In this document: in pieces, positions 35,334-47,841 of the stretch | Numbering within the stretch: position 1 is the first letter of the stretch | Layout of the letters: each line of letters opens with the position of its first letter | Position numbers and translations under genes: made by a program | DNA from: Pinus tabuliformis | Lineage: Eukaryota; Streptophyta; Pinopsida; Pinales; Pinaceae | Direction of reading: 5' to 3' | Assembly (NCBI GenBank): GCA_031772625.1 | Contig: CM062820.1 | Coordinates: 316,604,783 to 316,668,782, forward strand | Length of the DNA: 64,000 bases | The notes under the pieces: generated by a model | What the model was told of the DNA's origin: nothing | What the model saw: only the letters and a program-made list of their open reading frames with translations | Databases searched by the model: none

Positions 35334-38300
35334 CTCCCTCTCAACTAAGAAGAATTCCACCTGCGAATATATGTTTGTTGAACATCACAACATCCTATCA
35401 TGTTGTTTTCATGCTTTGGCTGTCTCTGCCCAACTCTATTTGTTGAAACTACCTCATATCTAAAAGAAGAAGAATTGGGGATAAATAGATTCCACCCATA
35501 CCAAGAAATGGGATAACTTAATCATACATGGGGGCACATCTTCAACCCTAGAATCCCATCGGGGAGCTCATTCTTAAATCAAAATCTCAAAAGGGGAACA
35601 AGTCTCAACCCAATCCTATTTCCTACTGATCTTCCCATTAATAACCCTCAATACTCATGTCGTAGAACATATGCATCATAATCGACTTAGGTTGTACACC
35701 CCAAGTACACTCTCAACTTGTTGGCCAAACGAGGAGTGGTATTCCCGACAAGCTCTACTTATGGGTATGATGCCAACTGGGGTATACTCTACAAAGACAA
35801 GATAGGGGAGAAGAATTCTCTGGCCCTATGAAGATAGGGGAAAAAAATCTCTAAACTTATGCGTAACAAATAGGGTTCATACCCTATTATCCAAAGTTCC
35901 TTCAACCCCAGGAGCTCTCTATCTCAATTCCTCACCCTGGGAGCTCAAATAGGGTGGGAAGAGTTGGCTAAGTGTCCTCAATCAGTGTTTCACCTTATCC
36001 GAAGGGGCCACATCCATCAGTCCAACCTGCTCTCTAAATACCAAGAACTTTCCTTTCGATAATGCCTTGGTGATAATATCTGCAATCTATTCATCTGTTG
36101 AATTGTGATGGATTCTAATAGCTCCTCTTTGCACCATGTCTTGAATAAAGTGATATTGAATCTCAATGTGCTTGGACTTATCATGAAACACAGGATTCTC
36201 TAGCAAAAGGATCCCACTCTTGTTGTCGCAATATATCACTATAGTGTCTAGGACTTGCTCAAATATCTCTCCAAAGATCTTCCTCGACCAAAATTCTTAG
36301 CAGCTAGCCATGCTAGTGGCAATGTATTCTACTTCGGTGGTGCTCAATGCTACAAAGTTTTTTTTCCTGCTCATCCAAGATATCATGGCAGATCCAAGGC
36401 TAAAGAAACATCCACATGTAATTTTTCTTTCAATAACATTTCTTGCCTAGTCAGCATTAGTGTATCCATGAAGTTGAACATCTCTGGCAGAATATCTCAG
36501 ACCAAGTGTGATCATCCCATGCAAATACCTCAATACATGTTTGGAAGTGATCCAATGTGCATAGAGGGGCTCATTCATGTATTAACTCAATGTGTTTACT
36601 ACATAGCATATGTTTGGACGGGTTTTCACAAGGAACATCAGAGCCCCACTTAGATGGATTTGCCAAATCGGGTCCTGAAGCTTCTCCACATAACTTCTTG
36701 AAGTTCATTTCCATTGATGTAGCCATGGATTTGCATTCAGTCATTCCAAATCTTTCCAGCAGCTTCACAATGTATTTTCCTTATGAAAGGAAAACCTCAC
36801 GAGGCCTTTTCTAACGGATCCATAGGCTCCGTGGGATCATCATAAATATCAAACTCAGGAACGAAAGGCTCATCTAGAATATCCAAGTCATCATTCTCCT
36901 TCTTGGGAGGAGGAGGTGGAGGAAGGTCTCTCACTTTTCCAAGAGATGCATCTTCATCAAATGTTATGTCCCTGCTAATCTCGACCTTCCTTTGACCAGG
37001 AATATATATTCTATATGCTTTATAATTTTCACAATAACCCACAAGCGTACCTTTTCTTCCTGTAGCTTCCAACTTGTTCCTTTTTTCCTTCAACACATGA
37101 AAATATATAGGGCATCCAAATACATGAATATGGATAATATCGGGCTTAACACCTGTGAATATTTCTTCAGGGGTCTCATTTTCTAATGCTTGATGAGGCA
37201 CCCTATTTAGAACATATATATCAGCATGTGTGGCATCAACCCAAAGGAAATTTGGCACCTTTTGATTATGGATCGTGGCACGGGCAACTTCTAATACAGA
37301 CCTTTTCTTCCTTTCAGATAAACCATTATTTTCAGGAGTATAAGGCACAATTATTTCCTTCTTGATCCCTTATTTCTTGAAAAATAGTATGAATTCATTG
37401 GACATGTATTCCCCTCCATTATCAGACATGAATACTTTGATTCTCTTTCCTGTTTGATTTTTTATCAAGGCTTTGAATTCCATCAATATTTCAAAGGCTT
37501 CATCCTTGTGCTTAAGCTAGTATATGCATGTATTTCTTGAGAAGTCGTCAATGAAGGTGATGTAGTAGAGATGGCCACCAATAGAATGCACAAGCATCAG
37601 ACCACATATATCAGAATGAATAAGATGGAGGATGGCATTTGTATTTTTATCACTATAGGGGAATGGTCCCCTTATTTTCTTTCCACTTGCACAACCTGGA
37701 CAAACTCCATCATGATGGCATTGAACATCAGGAATACGTGAGACCAATTTCTTTAGTTTCAAAAGAGAATCGTAGTGTAGATGAGCCAATCTGCAGAGCC
37801 ACAACTCACTCAGATGATTGGTATTATGAACCAGTGCTAGAAGTGCCCTTCCAATGACTTTATGGAGTCCTTCAAATCTCGATCCTCATGTGAATGAATC
37901 TCTCATACGTAAATAAGCAGATCAAGTCAAAAATTTTCTATTGATGAAGGAAACCCTCATCCCTTTATCTTCCAATGTGGATATAGATACCAATTTCTTC
38001 ATTAAGCCCGACACATACATAAAATCATGTAGCAAAACTGATTCCCCAGAATTCAATTGAAATTTGATGGACCCAAAGCCTTTCACAGTATGAGAGTTGT
38101 CTCCAAGAATGATCTTCACTTTAGTCTCCCTCTCTACCAGATTAGAGAGGAATTCCTTGTATCCAGAGAAATGATGAGTGGCCCCACTATCAACCAACCA
38201 ACTATCCCACGAATCTGATGGAGAAGAACTAGTAAGGGCAGAAATAAGAATGTATTTAGATTTATTTACAGCATTACTTTCATACCTGGGAGCTCTTGAC

Positions 38301-39140
38301 TTCTTTTGAGGAGGATGATCTTCTTCACGGTCACTTGAGGAATCTCTTCTTCTTCTTTCATCTCTTTTGTCATGGTTATTCCTTTGATTGTTTTTTCTTA
38401 TTTTATTATTATTGTTGTTTCTGGTGTTGTAACATGGCCTTTTTCTCTTCTCAGGACAATCTCTTGCATAATGACCTTTCTTATGGAAATTGTAGCTTTC
38501 AATATGAGATAACAATTTGTCATTCCTTCCTTTTGCTTTTTGAGAAGGAGGATTCTTTGATGGACCCTTTTTTTCCTTCTTTTTTTTTCATGAAGGTTTC
38601 CCAAATAGGAGGGAGACCTCTAAGAGTCACAACTACTAGTTCCATGTCAGGAACATTTTCTCCAACTCTCTGCAATTGATATCTAAGGTGAGAAATCTTC
38701 CTAATGTAGGATTGAACAACTTATCCTTTGTTCATATTAGTTTCCTTGAGTTGATATTTCAAGGTGATGATACATGTTGGATATCTTGTCATACATGTCT
38801 TTAGACTTTCTTAAATTCCCAACATATGCAAGTAAATGATCTTGTAAATCATCATCTATAATTTTGTTTGCTTTGGACTCACCTTTCTTATACCTGTTCC
38901 CGAGGGAAGAAAAAGAATTTTATGGAGGCTTGGGCATCCTTCCTTGAGTGCATTCTAGCACATCATTGTTGTTAGCTATGATCTCCAACCTCACTTTCCA
39001 TGCAACAAAGTTTGATGCGTCACCCAACTTTTCATTCTTCTTCAAGGTAGAGGAAGACATCTTGAACTTGGCTATGCACTATTCTTTCTGATAATGAGGA
39101 CTTCAATGCTTGTCTTCTTTTGGGCTTTTCCTTCACCTCA
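35334..39140 (-). pseudogene. Copia 4 gag-pol remnants
   Basis: Parts seen from the 5' side: gag about 38430-39060 (starts MSSSTLKKNEKLGDASNFV), nucleocapsid knuckle about 38460-38500 (CHKKGHYARDCPEK-like), protease about 37930-38220 (WDSWLVDSGATHHFSGY), integrase about 36880-37810 (LAHLHYDSLLKL, GVCPGCASGK, FIDDFSRNTCIY, YTPENNGLSERK, HVFGCPIYFHV) with a Pro-run linker near 36905-36925, and an RNase H region about 36030-36770 (MTECKSMATSMEMNF, DKSKHIEIQYHFIQD). This is copia domain order. A fossil; no functional product expected. Confidence 0.8.
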
Positions 39141-39152
39141 GCTTCGATACCA
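39141..39152 (-). promoter_or_regulatory. Primer-binding site of copia 4
   Basis: The minus strand reads TGGTATCGAAGC directly after the LTR end (…TTAACA). This is a close match to the initiator-Met-tRNA complement. Confidence 0.75.
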
Positions 39153-39975
39153 TGTTAATTTTTCATATTGTTATATGTTGTTCCAATTACTTTAGTCCAA
39201 TTTACTTCTTCATTAATAATACATCCAAATTATTAGCAATGTAAACAATCATAAAAAATAATTGAAGATAGAACAAAATATGCAATGACAAAGAAGATAA
39301 CAACGCAACCATAATAGACAGCAGATTGGTCCAAGACTAGGGAAAAACCCCACAAGGGGGAAAACCCTTTCAAATATTATTCTTTATTAGGTCGTCATAA
39401 AACATTTTTAGCAGAGAGTATAATGAGCCCAATACATATATTTATAGTAGAGATTTACAGAAACATATTGTAGATCTATAGAACAACATAAAGAAACTCA
39501 GATCCACCAGATCACTGAAGTCAAATGAAGTCAACTGTCAAACCATAAATCAAAACCCTAGATGCTCTCAACAAGACTTACTGCATGTGTTTGAAACTCC
39601 TTGGACACTCCCTCAGCCACTGTATGAGGGCACCTTTGTTGCCCAAATTCTCTCTGGAATACTATGTGCATGTGTCCAAGGTCAAACTCACTAGATCTGC
39701 TCCAAACCCCTAGACGCTCTCTTCTAGTTACTATGGGTGCATCCGAGACTTCCTGGATGCTCCCTTGACTACTTTGTGCGAGCGTTCAGGGACTAATAAT
39801 GTCCGATCTTCCTCTGAAACCCTAGACAATCCCTTCATGCCTCTATGCAAGCATCTGCCACTACTCGAATGCATCCTGGACCACTTTGTGCATGTGTCCG
39901 GGGACCAACACCTTCATATCTACTTCTGAAACCCTAGATCCGTGCAAGCTTCACCCTATGATTGCAAACCCTTGT
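39153..39975 (-). repeat. 5' LTR of copia 4, partial
   Basis: Aligns with the left LTR from TGTTAATTTTTCATATTG onward, sharing TTTAGTCCAATTTACTTCTT and AGATTGGTCCAAGAC. It ends where a TGTAACACCC LTR start lies at 39976. Confidence 0.8.
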
Positions 39976-41935
39976 TGTAACACCCTCCTCCCATATCTAC
40001 CCAAGCAACCAGCTAGCCAGGGTAAACATGCGATGAGAGGCCACTATGATATGATTCGATCTCCTAAGTCACGTTAAGGAAGTGGAACTGATGGAAACAT
40101 ACCATACAGACATTCAACATCAGCATTAGAAGCCTCAAGAACCAATCCAACCTTTATGCCAAGGAGCTCCTGGGTCCCATTGATATTTTGGACCACTTGA
40201 CCTCTGGATTCTCTCATGTTATGGGCATGCCAATGTCTGGGGACCTATAGATGCTCTCACAGGCCTACAAGGCAACATTCAGGGATTCTTTTGCACATTG
40301 TTGTGCTAGCATCCCTGGGATTTGAGCCACTTTTTCAGGCCCAGAGCGTAGGTCATTGCCTAGAATTGAATGACACGTTCAGAACAGTAGGATAACAGAG
40401 AAATGATAGTGAAAAAAAAATTACTTGAATAAGACCTTGAATCGACCCCAACTAGCCATGACAGGCATTTCGTATCATGAATATGTAATCTATAGGTGTA
40501 AATAACATATATGAGCATAACGATATCATACTTAGTTGAGAATATCTAAGAGACATTGATGCCTCAACATACTGACAGACATTTCATCCTTTAGGTCATA
40601 GATACATTGTTCATTCATTTACAAGTAAAAACATGATGAGCGCCATACATAGATACTATCATAAAACATATATATAAGCAACATAATAGCAATATAAATA
40701 CCAATGAAATCATAGCCATATGATCCACATATAAACCATTATAAGACTCATAGAAATAGAATGAGAAATAACCCCATATTGATGATGCAAAATCCAAACC
40801 TGGGATGGGACTTCCACATTCCACCTGGCCATAGAAGGGTTGAGCCAAATATCTCTTCATCCATTCACCCCTATGCCATATTCCAAGCATGAATGTGGGA
40901 TCTCATAGAACACATCAATCCAAAACCAGCTCGGGTTTCCAAAGTCCATCAACCTCAACCCATGAAATAATGATTCCACCTCATGGTCGGACATCAAAAA
41001 ACCATCATCAGATTGGTCTCTATCCAAGCCTTCCAGGGCTTCTAGAGTGTTTGTTCCAACCAAGGCTTCTAGGACTAGTAACTCAACCCACCAAGGGCTT
41101 CCAGATCATTTTCCAACCAAGGCTTTCAAGACTAGTAACTCAACACAAGTTATTACAGGGCTTCCAGATTGTTTATCCACCCAAGGCTTCTAGGAACTAA
41201 AAAATCAACCCAAGCTAAGGAAACATGAGAATAAACCAAAACAAAACAAGGAAATAAACCTAAAATCTCCATGGATATCTAGGAAATTTCAAGGCAAGGA
41301 AAATCCACTATCAATCCAGGCAATCCTCCATGCCAATGACATATCATAACCAAAAAACCACATGCATGTGCCATGAATTCCAGAACTAGTGAGGAAATAA
41401 TACATACAACTCAGTACCTAGAAGTCAAACCCACTGTAGCTACTGATCTTGACATTCTATAGTGCTTTCCTGCTCTTCCTTTGCCTTCTTGCCCCAAAAA
41501 ATCCAAGTATGCCACACCCTCCAAGAGTTCTCCAAGAAAAATCTAAGTGTCCAAGAGTATGAGAGAGAGATAATAATGAGAGAGCTCCAAAACTGAACTG
41601 ACATAAGCTTACTCATTGATCCTCAGAAGCATTTTTATTAATGAGGCCTCTATTTTATTCATTTTCCAATATTTTCCTTCAATTTCCTCCTCACATGCAA
41701 CCTATGACCTTTTACCTCCCTTTTCTCCTAATTTCCATTATTTTTATAAATAAATGCCAACAAATGCCTCATGCCTTTCCAAAGCCATTGCCATTTCCTT
41801 TGTCAATTTCCATAGCCATAATAACTGAAATGAACACCCACTAGGATGTTTTCCCCACCATCCAAATTGGAATACATGTCCCATCATCTGTGGTCTTATA
41901 TTTTTTTACATGGATTTTTAACCAGGGTTGTTATA
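39976..41935 (-). repeat. Tekay/Del-like LTR (element E)
   Basis: Starts TGTAACACCCTCC on the plus strand and ends GGGTTGTTATA at 41935, so the ends are near-inverted. On the minus strand it is preceded by CATCGAGGACGGTGTTCCCC then AAGGGGGAGGG (41938-41970). That is the characteristic pol-end and purine-tract signature before the 3' LTR of plant Tekay/Del chromoviruses. The LTR interrupts the 5' LTR of copia 4. No pol domain or second LTR of this element was found to the right. Confidence 0.6.
41036..41216. repeat. ~60-bp tandem repeat, three copies
   Basis: Three imperfect head-to-tail units start at 41036, 41095 and 41158, each with GGGCTTCYAGA...CCAAGGCTT. They lie inside the Tekay-like LTR. 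Confidence 0.7.
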
Positions 41936-42003
41936 GAACCCTCCCCCTTGGGGGAACACCGTCCTCGATGTTCAATGACACCTATAACCAACAAGACCAT
42001 TGA

Positions 42004-42235
42004 AAACAAAACATACTGCCCATGGAGCTTTATAACACAACTCGTTGCAGTATTTACAATGACCACTATTGAAACATGACAAACATACCATTTACTGGAG
42101 CTTTATAACACAGTTCATTACGGTATTTACAATAATAACCACATATACAAACATACACATTTTCTTCAACTAAAAAATAATTATACTGTCTAAGGAGCTT
42201 TATAAATCCATTTGGATACAGTATTTATAGTAATA
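42004..42235. repeat. Three imperfect ~80-bp repeats
   Basis: Three units share GGAGCTTTATAA...CAGTATTTA(C/T)A with diverged spacers. Confidence 0.6.
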
Positions 42236-43070
42236 TACATATACATATGTCCACATTTTCTCAACCCACAAATAAAGGATATGATGCCTGCATATGCAAC
42301 AAGGGAATCCATAGGCTCACACCTCCAACCCTCAAAGTAATACCAAGATTCATCACCTTCCCAGGAAGTCTAGAATCCACTGTCAAAGTCAAATATGCAT
42401 CCAATGTCTATCGATATAATCCTGCGCCACTTGTCCTTTCATTGAACAACTATCGACTCATTGTTCTAGGGCACACTCCCAATGTGCAGCTAATTCCATT
42501 TGGCAATGCTAATGACCAGAAAAAAATATCCCCAGCCTTCCCTTCTCTTCTACAGAGTCCCTTGGGCAATCCGGTCACCCCCTTCCATGCAGTCATACGC
42601 CTTCCAAGTTCCTCTAGCATCCCCATCCTGGGTAGTCCATCCCTTGGCAAGGCTTCCTCACATCGGAAGATACAAAAACCAAGGCATATTCTTGCCTCAA
42701 AACCATTATTCCAGTCATAGCATGCTCATGGAAATCAATGTAGACTATTGGGTACCAAGGTCCCATAATGGACCTGCTCCTGAATGCTTTACCAACATAC
42801 CACTGCATGTTCCAATTTCTTTCATTGTTGTGTCTAATTATTGTATTCATTTTCAACCACCCAACCAGCCATTTCCGTGCTTCCTGTAGCAGGCACATAA
42901 CTTCCATTAGATTTAAAATAAATTGAAATAACTTCAAATCATGCCTCATTGGTGGTCCGTCAATAAGGTATACTTGCAATTTTGTTCGCTTCCTATGAGA
43001 ACAAGTCAAACTAGCATCTTTGACCAAATCAACATGTATAAAAATATCACATCAGGTTAGCTCAAAACAC

Positions 43071-43169
43071 AACCATCATAGATCAAAATCATAAATCACA
43101 TGTAACCATCATAAATTAGAATCATAGATCAGATGTAATCATCATAGACCAAAATCATAAATAACATGC
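43071..43169. repeat. 33-bp tandem repeat, three copies
   Basis: Units at 43071, 43104 and 43137 share the form AAYCATCATARAYYARAATC, then ATARATMA-ATG. The period is exactly 33 bp. Confidence 0.8.
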
Positions 43170-43354
43170 ATATTAAACTGAAATAAAATACCGATAGTTA
43201 TCCTTTAGTTGATCCTTAGCTTCTACCTTTGTCCTTATTTTGTACACACACAGGATCGGTTGCCACACTTGCCAAATACTCAGTGCCTTCTCCTCAATCA
43301 TGTGCACATACACAAAGTGTGCATCACACACATACAACCACACACGACATACAA

Positions 43355-44060
43355 CACCATGTACACTTGACATACAACACCTACACCTACACCCAGTGTA
43401 TAACAAAACACAATACATGCGCCTACACCTAGTGTACACCACCACACAATACATACACCTACACCCAGTGTACAACACAACACACACGTACACCTACACC
43501 CGATGTACAACACAATACATTCATCTATACCCGATGTACAATGCCACACAATACATGTACATACATAGAGTACAATATAACGAATACACATGTCACGATA
43601 TCATCACTACACAATGCACATAAATAGTACCACACACCCACAACACAGCATGTATGACACACACACGATACCACATGTACACCAGTACCATATGTACAAC
43701 ACATGCACAGTACCACCTATACAAAGAACCACATGCACAATGCATGCACAACATCACATGTACACGACACCACATGTACACAACACCATATGCATGACAT
43801 GTACACAACACCACCTGCACACGGCACCATATGTACAACATGTACAAAACCACATACACATAACACCACATGTACAATGATGCACAAAACACCATATGTA
43901 CATAGTACCAAATGTACAACATGCACACAACACCCTATGTACATAACACTGCATATCCAACATGTACATAACACCATCTATACCCAACACTGCATATGAA
44001 ACACTCACACAACACTATCTGTACCACCCTGTACATAACACTTCATAAACAACATGTACA
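43355..44060. repeat. CA-rich minisatellite array
   Basis: Five units keyed on TAYACCYRRTGTA start at 43388, 43424, 43460, 43495 and 43526 (periods 36, 36, 35, 31). They are followed to about 44060 by a more degenerate array of ACACCA(C/T)ATGTACAAC(A)-type units. Open frames rich in His/Thr on one strand and Cys/Val on the other are by-products of the repeat. Confidence 0.8.
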
Positions 44061-44482
44061 CACACTATATTGGCACAACACTACATGTGGAAAACATCAC
44101 AGATGTAGCATGTACAACATCAAAGATGTAGCATGTACAACTTATACAACATATGTGCATCAACAGTACCACAAATCCAAAACCACACTATCTCTAACAG
44201 ACAACCTTGCTTCTAGTTTCTCTTTGCCATCAATTCTTATTCTAGCATGCCATGGACCACATTGCTTTCATTTTGTTGATGCATCCCTTGGTATAGCCTT
44301 CCCATAACATAAACATAGGCATAATACAAGCATACAATATCAATTCATATCCACATGATACTGACCTCATATATTTGTCACGACTACTATTCCCACTTGA
44401 TTCCTCATAGCCAGGAACCTCTTCATGTCATTCACCAATGTAAGCAATCATTATTTCACAAGAATAATCCCTCAATAACCCT

Positions 44483-44695
44483 GTTAGGCAACGACATAGA
44501 TACATAGATACATATACATAAAAATTAGCATAAACAATCATGATCATGTTAGACAACGATATGCATACATACATATATACATATAATAATTAGCATAAAA
44601 GCAATCATGATCCATGATGACCCTGTCAGACATGAAATACATACATACATACATACATGTATACACATATAAACATCAGTGTAATCATGATCACA
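44483..44695. repeat. Three ~65-77-bp repeats with (CATA)n
   Basis: Units at about 44483, 44548 and 44625 each have GT(T/C)AGRCA, a CATA/TACA microsatellite and a closing AATCATGATC. Confidence 0.65.
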
Positions 44696-44820
44696 ACGTA
44701 ATTACTAGATATCATAAGGTCAAGGTTAAGAGAACTCCCTTGATGCGTGCAACACATGTGCAACATTGAGAACAACAGTTCCCAACATAGCCAAGGCATA
44801 TGACGCCTCAAATCCATTCA

Positions 44821-45992
44821 CCTTACCTTTCTTGATTAACTTTCCCATGAATGTCCCATCATCATCTATTTATAAAAATGAACCTAGCTAGTCCAACAAT
44901 TGTCATACTCTTGCCTTTTACTTCCTTTATACATGCACTGGCTTCATTTTGTAGCAGCTGCAAGACCCTCCAAAATTTTTCCTTGCATCCAATTTCAAAG
45001 CCTTCCTTGGTTTTCTCCTTGATGTTTGCAAACACTCGAGCTTATCTCGTGAGCTCGTGTCAAGTCCTTACACCCTCTTTGCTTAATCATTCATCGGTCA
45101 TCTTTTAGCATGTTGGTTGCAATTTCATGCTTGCGGTCTTGTTCTAGCTATATTCAAGGTCTGTATTCATGTGTACAAGTTGTGTTCACTATGTAAGCAT
45201 CTTCCACACTCACACACAGAGTTGTATGCAATGTCGTGCAAGTGTCATCACGGTCATTCGACGATCTATCTCAAGTGTCGCACTTGTCACTCACATCCTT
45301 TAGTCAGTCACACTGAGCATGTTGTATTGTTGGTTTGAGGTGTCTTTTCGTCGATCCATGTTGAGTGTGTGTTCGAAAGGTCATGCATACATGATTTCAC
45401 TCACTCACAAACTTAACCATTTTGCCAAAGATCTATCGACAAGACCACCCTCCGTCAGTCGGACCTCCACTAAGCTGTACTACGCAGTCTCAACTCTCAG
45501 TGACCAAGCATTGTTTCCCAAAATTGCACAAAACTTGATGCTGCCTCCAGGAAGCCTGCACTACAAAATATTGGAGTCAACCTTGCTGACTATCACCCAG
45601 AAAATTGCAGAATTTTCCCAAGAAGCTATCTCAATTTGCACCTCTTATAAGCCTCAAGCCTCCTGCTTGTCAACTGGAGAACTTGACTAGGCAATGAGCC
45701 CAAAAATTGCGTAGAAATTGTCAGCATGCCTGCCTCCACTGACTGAAGAAGTTGTAGACATGAGGGATAGGTGCACACTTCTTGTCACTGCACTGTCTAT
45801 GAAAATTGTGCAGTTTTATTAGTTAGTCCCCCTATCGTCCGACCTGCTGCTCCTCCTGAAAATTGTGTAGTTTTCATGGACTGTCCATCTGATTCCCATC
45901 ACCCCGCTCAGCTTGGAAATTTTGCAGACATGTCATGCATTATTGCCTCCTAGATTTGTGCAGTTTTGGCCAGAAAGCTCTTGCATCCCTCT
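44821..45992. other. Unclassified repeat-like DNA, left of solo LTR
   Basis: No gene recognised. From about 45510 onward a degenerate AAAATTGYGYAGTTTT motif recurs every 40-100 bp (about 45517, 45597, 45700, 45798, 45858, 45912, 45952). It resumes beyond the solo LTR at about 46920 and 46975, showing that the LTR was inserted into this sequence. Confidence 0.5.
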
Positions 45993-46901
45993 TGTTGAAA
46001 TGTGGAAACAAGAATATTCCAATTTTAATTTGTCCTTGAATTAAAATTCGAATTTAGTCTCACCAGCTGCTTGAAAAATAATTAATTAATTCATTATGGA
46101 TTAATTGGTTGGAGAAATTCAAGTTAGAAGTCTTTGTGAATTCATGCAACAGTTATCCCTTAAATTAAGGAGATTATCCCTTAATTAAGGAGATAAGGTT
46201 GAGTTGTAATTAGTTAGCTCAGTTTACTGAGTTAAGTCCATTTAGATTAGTTCCAAACTGTTTGAGGAACTAATTGTGAGTTCAGTCAATTAATGCATGC
46301 AAGCATCCAACAAGTGTACTCCAGATAACTGAAGATTCTCTCATCATTAACTCATGCATGTCCATTCTACGAAAGACCCAGTTGAGATTAAAGATAGGGA
46401 CATTGTACTATGAGTTGCATAAATTTTCTTATAAGGAAAACTCATGCATGCAAAAGGAATTCATTCCTTGAGGATTGCGTAGTTTTACAGGGTGTGAGAT
46501 TAGTGTTACACATGGTAATAGTAGGATCACCTAGGAAAAACTATGCTAGGAAATAGGAGCATGGAGGGCAGTGTGGAGGACTCACGTGAAGTCTACTGTG
46601 CCTGTGATCATCTATGAGGATTGTACAGAGAGCTAGCTAGCTGTGAGAGCTAAAGCTTTGTGTAATTCGGAGATGTTTCCAACTTGTATGATAATACAAA
46701 TAGTGGGGTTTTTAGCTGAGGCTTTCCCCTGAGTATTCTTCTGTGTTTCATGTGCATTGATTCTTCTTCTGGTTATACGTGTTCCACTTGATCTTGCTCA
46801 AATCTATTAAGCTTCCGCAAGTTTGATTATAGAATTAGATTAAAGTATTTTTCTTTAGTTATATTGCATTATCAGGTTAATCTACAGTCAAAATTTCTAC
46901 A
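45993..46901 (+). repeat. Solo LTR, family H, with target duplication
   Basis: TGTTGAAATGTGG...AAATTTCTACA, 909 bp, TG...CA ends, flanked on both sides by the 5-bp direct repeat CCTCT (45988-45992 and 46902-46906). No gag-pol sequence adjoins it, so it is a solo LTR left by LTR-LTR recombination. A 3' part with TGATAATACAAATAGTGGGG and TTTTTCTTTAGTTATATTGC resembles LTR R/U5. The orientation is inferred. A relative lies at 33470-34175. Confidence 0.85.
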
Positions 46902-46906
46902 CCTCT

Positions 46907-47789
46907 CCTAGTCTCCTCTAGAAATCCACGCAGTTTTCACTGCCAATACCCCCTGCTACTTGCACTACCTTCCCAAGAAGAAATGTGCAGTTCTACCTCC
47001 CAACTGAAACAGATCCCATAGAATGTCACTGTTGTCTTGGAATACTCAACCCAGCCTCTTTGTGACTTCTGTAGATTTTTTTTTGACAGTGCCCCGGAAC
47101 CTCATATCCCGGCCTGAAATGTGCTTTGCGCGAACCTTGTCCTCTCTCTCGGTCACCTGCATCGAAAGTGAAAGATGATGCATCATGGTAGACTAGAGGA
47201 TTTCTGGATCGGATGTCATCTCATCATGAGTGATTGAAGATATAGGTACATGGATGAGACATGGTGCAATGATTAATGAGATGAACAAGAAGCGCATGCT
47301 AGGAGACTTGTTCGCGAACAGATGAAAACATGAAGCATGTCAAGTACTAGCGAAGGGGATACATGCACATGCAACATCAAGCGAACACCAAGACCATCGA
47401 ATACTCTGCATGCCTTGCCATGCAGAGGTGAAGCTATGATACACCAAGAGCACACTCACCACTCAGCAGAATAGAAACTCAACATGGACACCACCATCAG
47501 CATAAACATACCAACACTATCATGTCGAGTCATGTCATGAGTCATCTCGACCACATCACTACTATGGGCCATACTGCTGTAATCAATGTAATGTAATGCA
47601 GAATTCCAAGAGACCCACATACGAAGTTGAAGAGTCATTTCAGTTGAAGAGTCATGTAAGTCAAACAGTGATGAGGTAGGTTGAAGAGTCACAAGGGTCA
47701 AGTTCACCCTTGGCTATATTTACCCCTCATTTGTACATGTAAAGGACTTTTCACCTTGGCTCCTCCCACATAGCCTTGAGAGTTTGTAG
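46907..47789. other. Unclassified DNA, right of solo LTR
   Basis: Continues the host sequence of the solo LTR, including two more AAAATTGYGYAGTTTT-like motifs, then passes into sequence with short overlapping open frames and no known motif. From about 47790 it matches the 3' internal end of array F. GTTGAAGAGTCA recurs three times between 47620 and 47700. Confidence 0.4.
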
Positions 47790-47841
47790 TCTTTTCTTTG
47801 AGGATTGAATAGTGGCTCCAAAGCCCCGCTATTGGGGTTAG

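Larger units (their letters stand above)
34176..39975 (-). mobile_element. Ty1/copia element 4, two LTRs
   Basis: A minus-strand copia element: 3' LTR 34176-35333, RNase H, integrase, protease and gag regions, primer site 39141-39152, and 5' LTR from 39153, cut by the Tekay-like LTR at 39976. The two LTRs differ at about one base in eight over their first ~270 bp, so it is old. It is broken, with many interruptions. Confidence 0.85.
41936..44820. other. Non-coding interior beside element E
   Basis: After the purine tract of element E there is no recognisable chromodomain, integrase or RT on either strand. The stretch is instead built from small tandem arrays (listed separately) and low-complexity CA-rich DNA. 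It may be the 3' untranslated interior of a large non-autonomous element or unrelated repeat DNA. Confidence 0.35.

Noticed and set aside
42247-42889. Plus-strand open frames of 157 and 129 codons
   Set aside because: They overlap each other and a minus-strand frame; no motif or conserved pattern was seen.
43173-44008. Several Cys/Val- and His/Thr-rich open frames on both strands
   Set aside because: All are frames through the CA-rich minisatellite, where stop codons are rare by composition.
43355-44060. Possible CRISPR-like array because of regular ~36-bp spacing
   Set aside because: The whole unit repeats, with no conserved-repeat/unique-spacer alternation, and the context is plant nuclear DNA.
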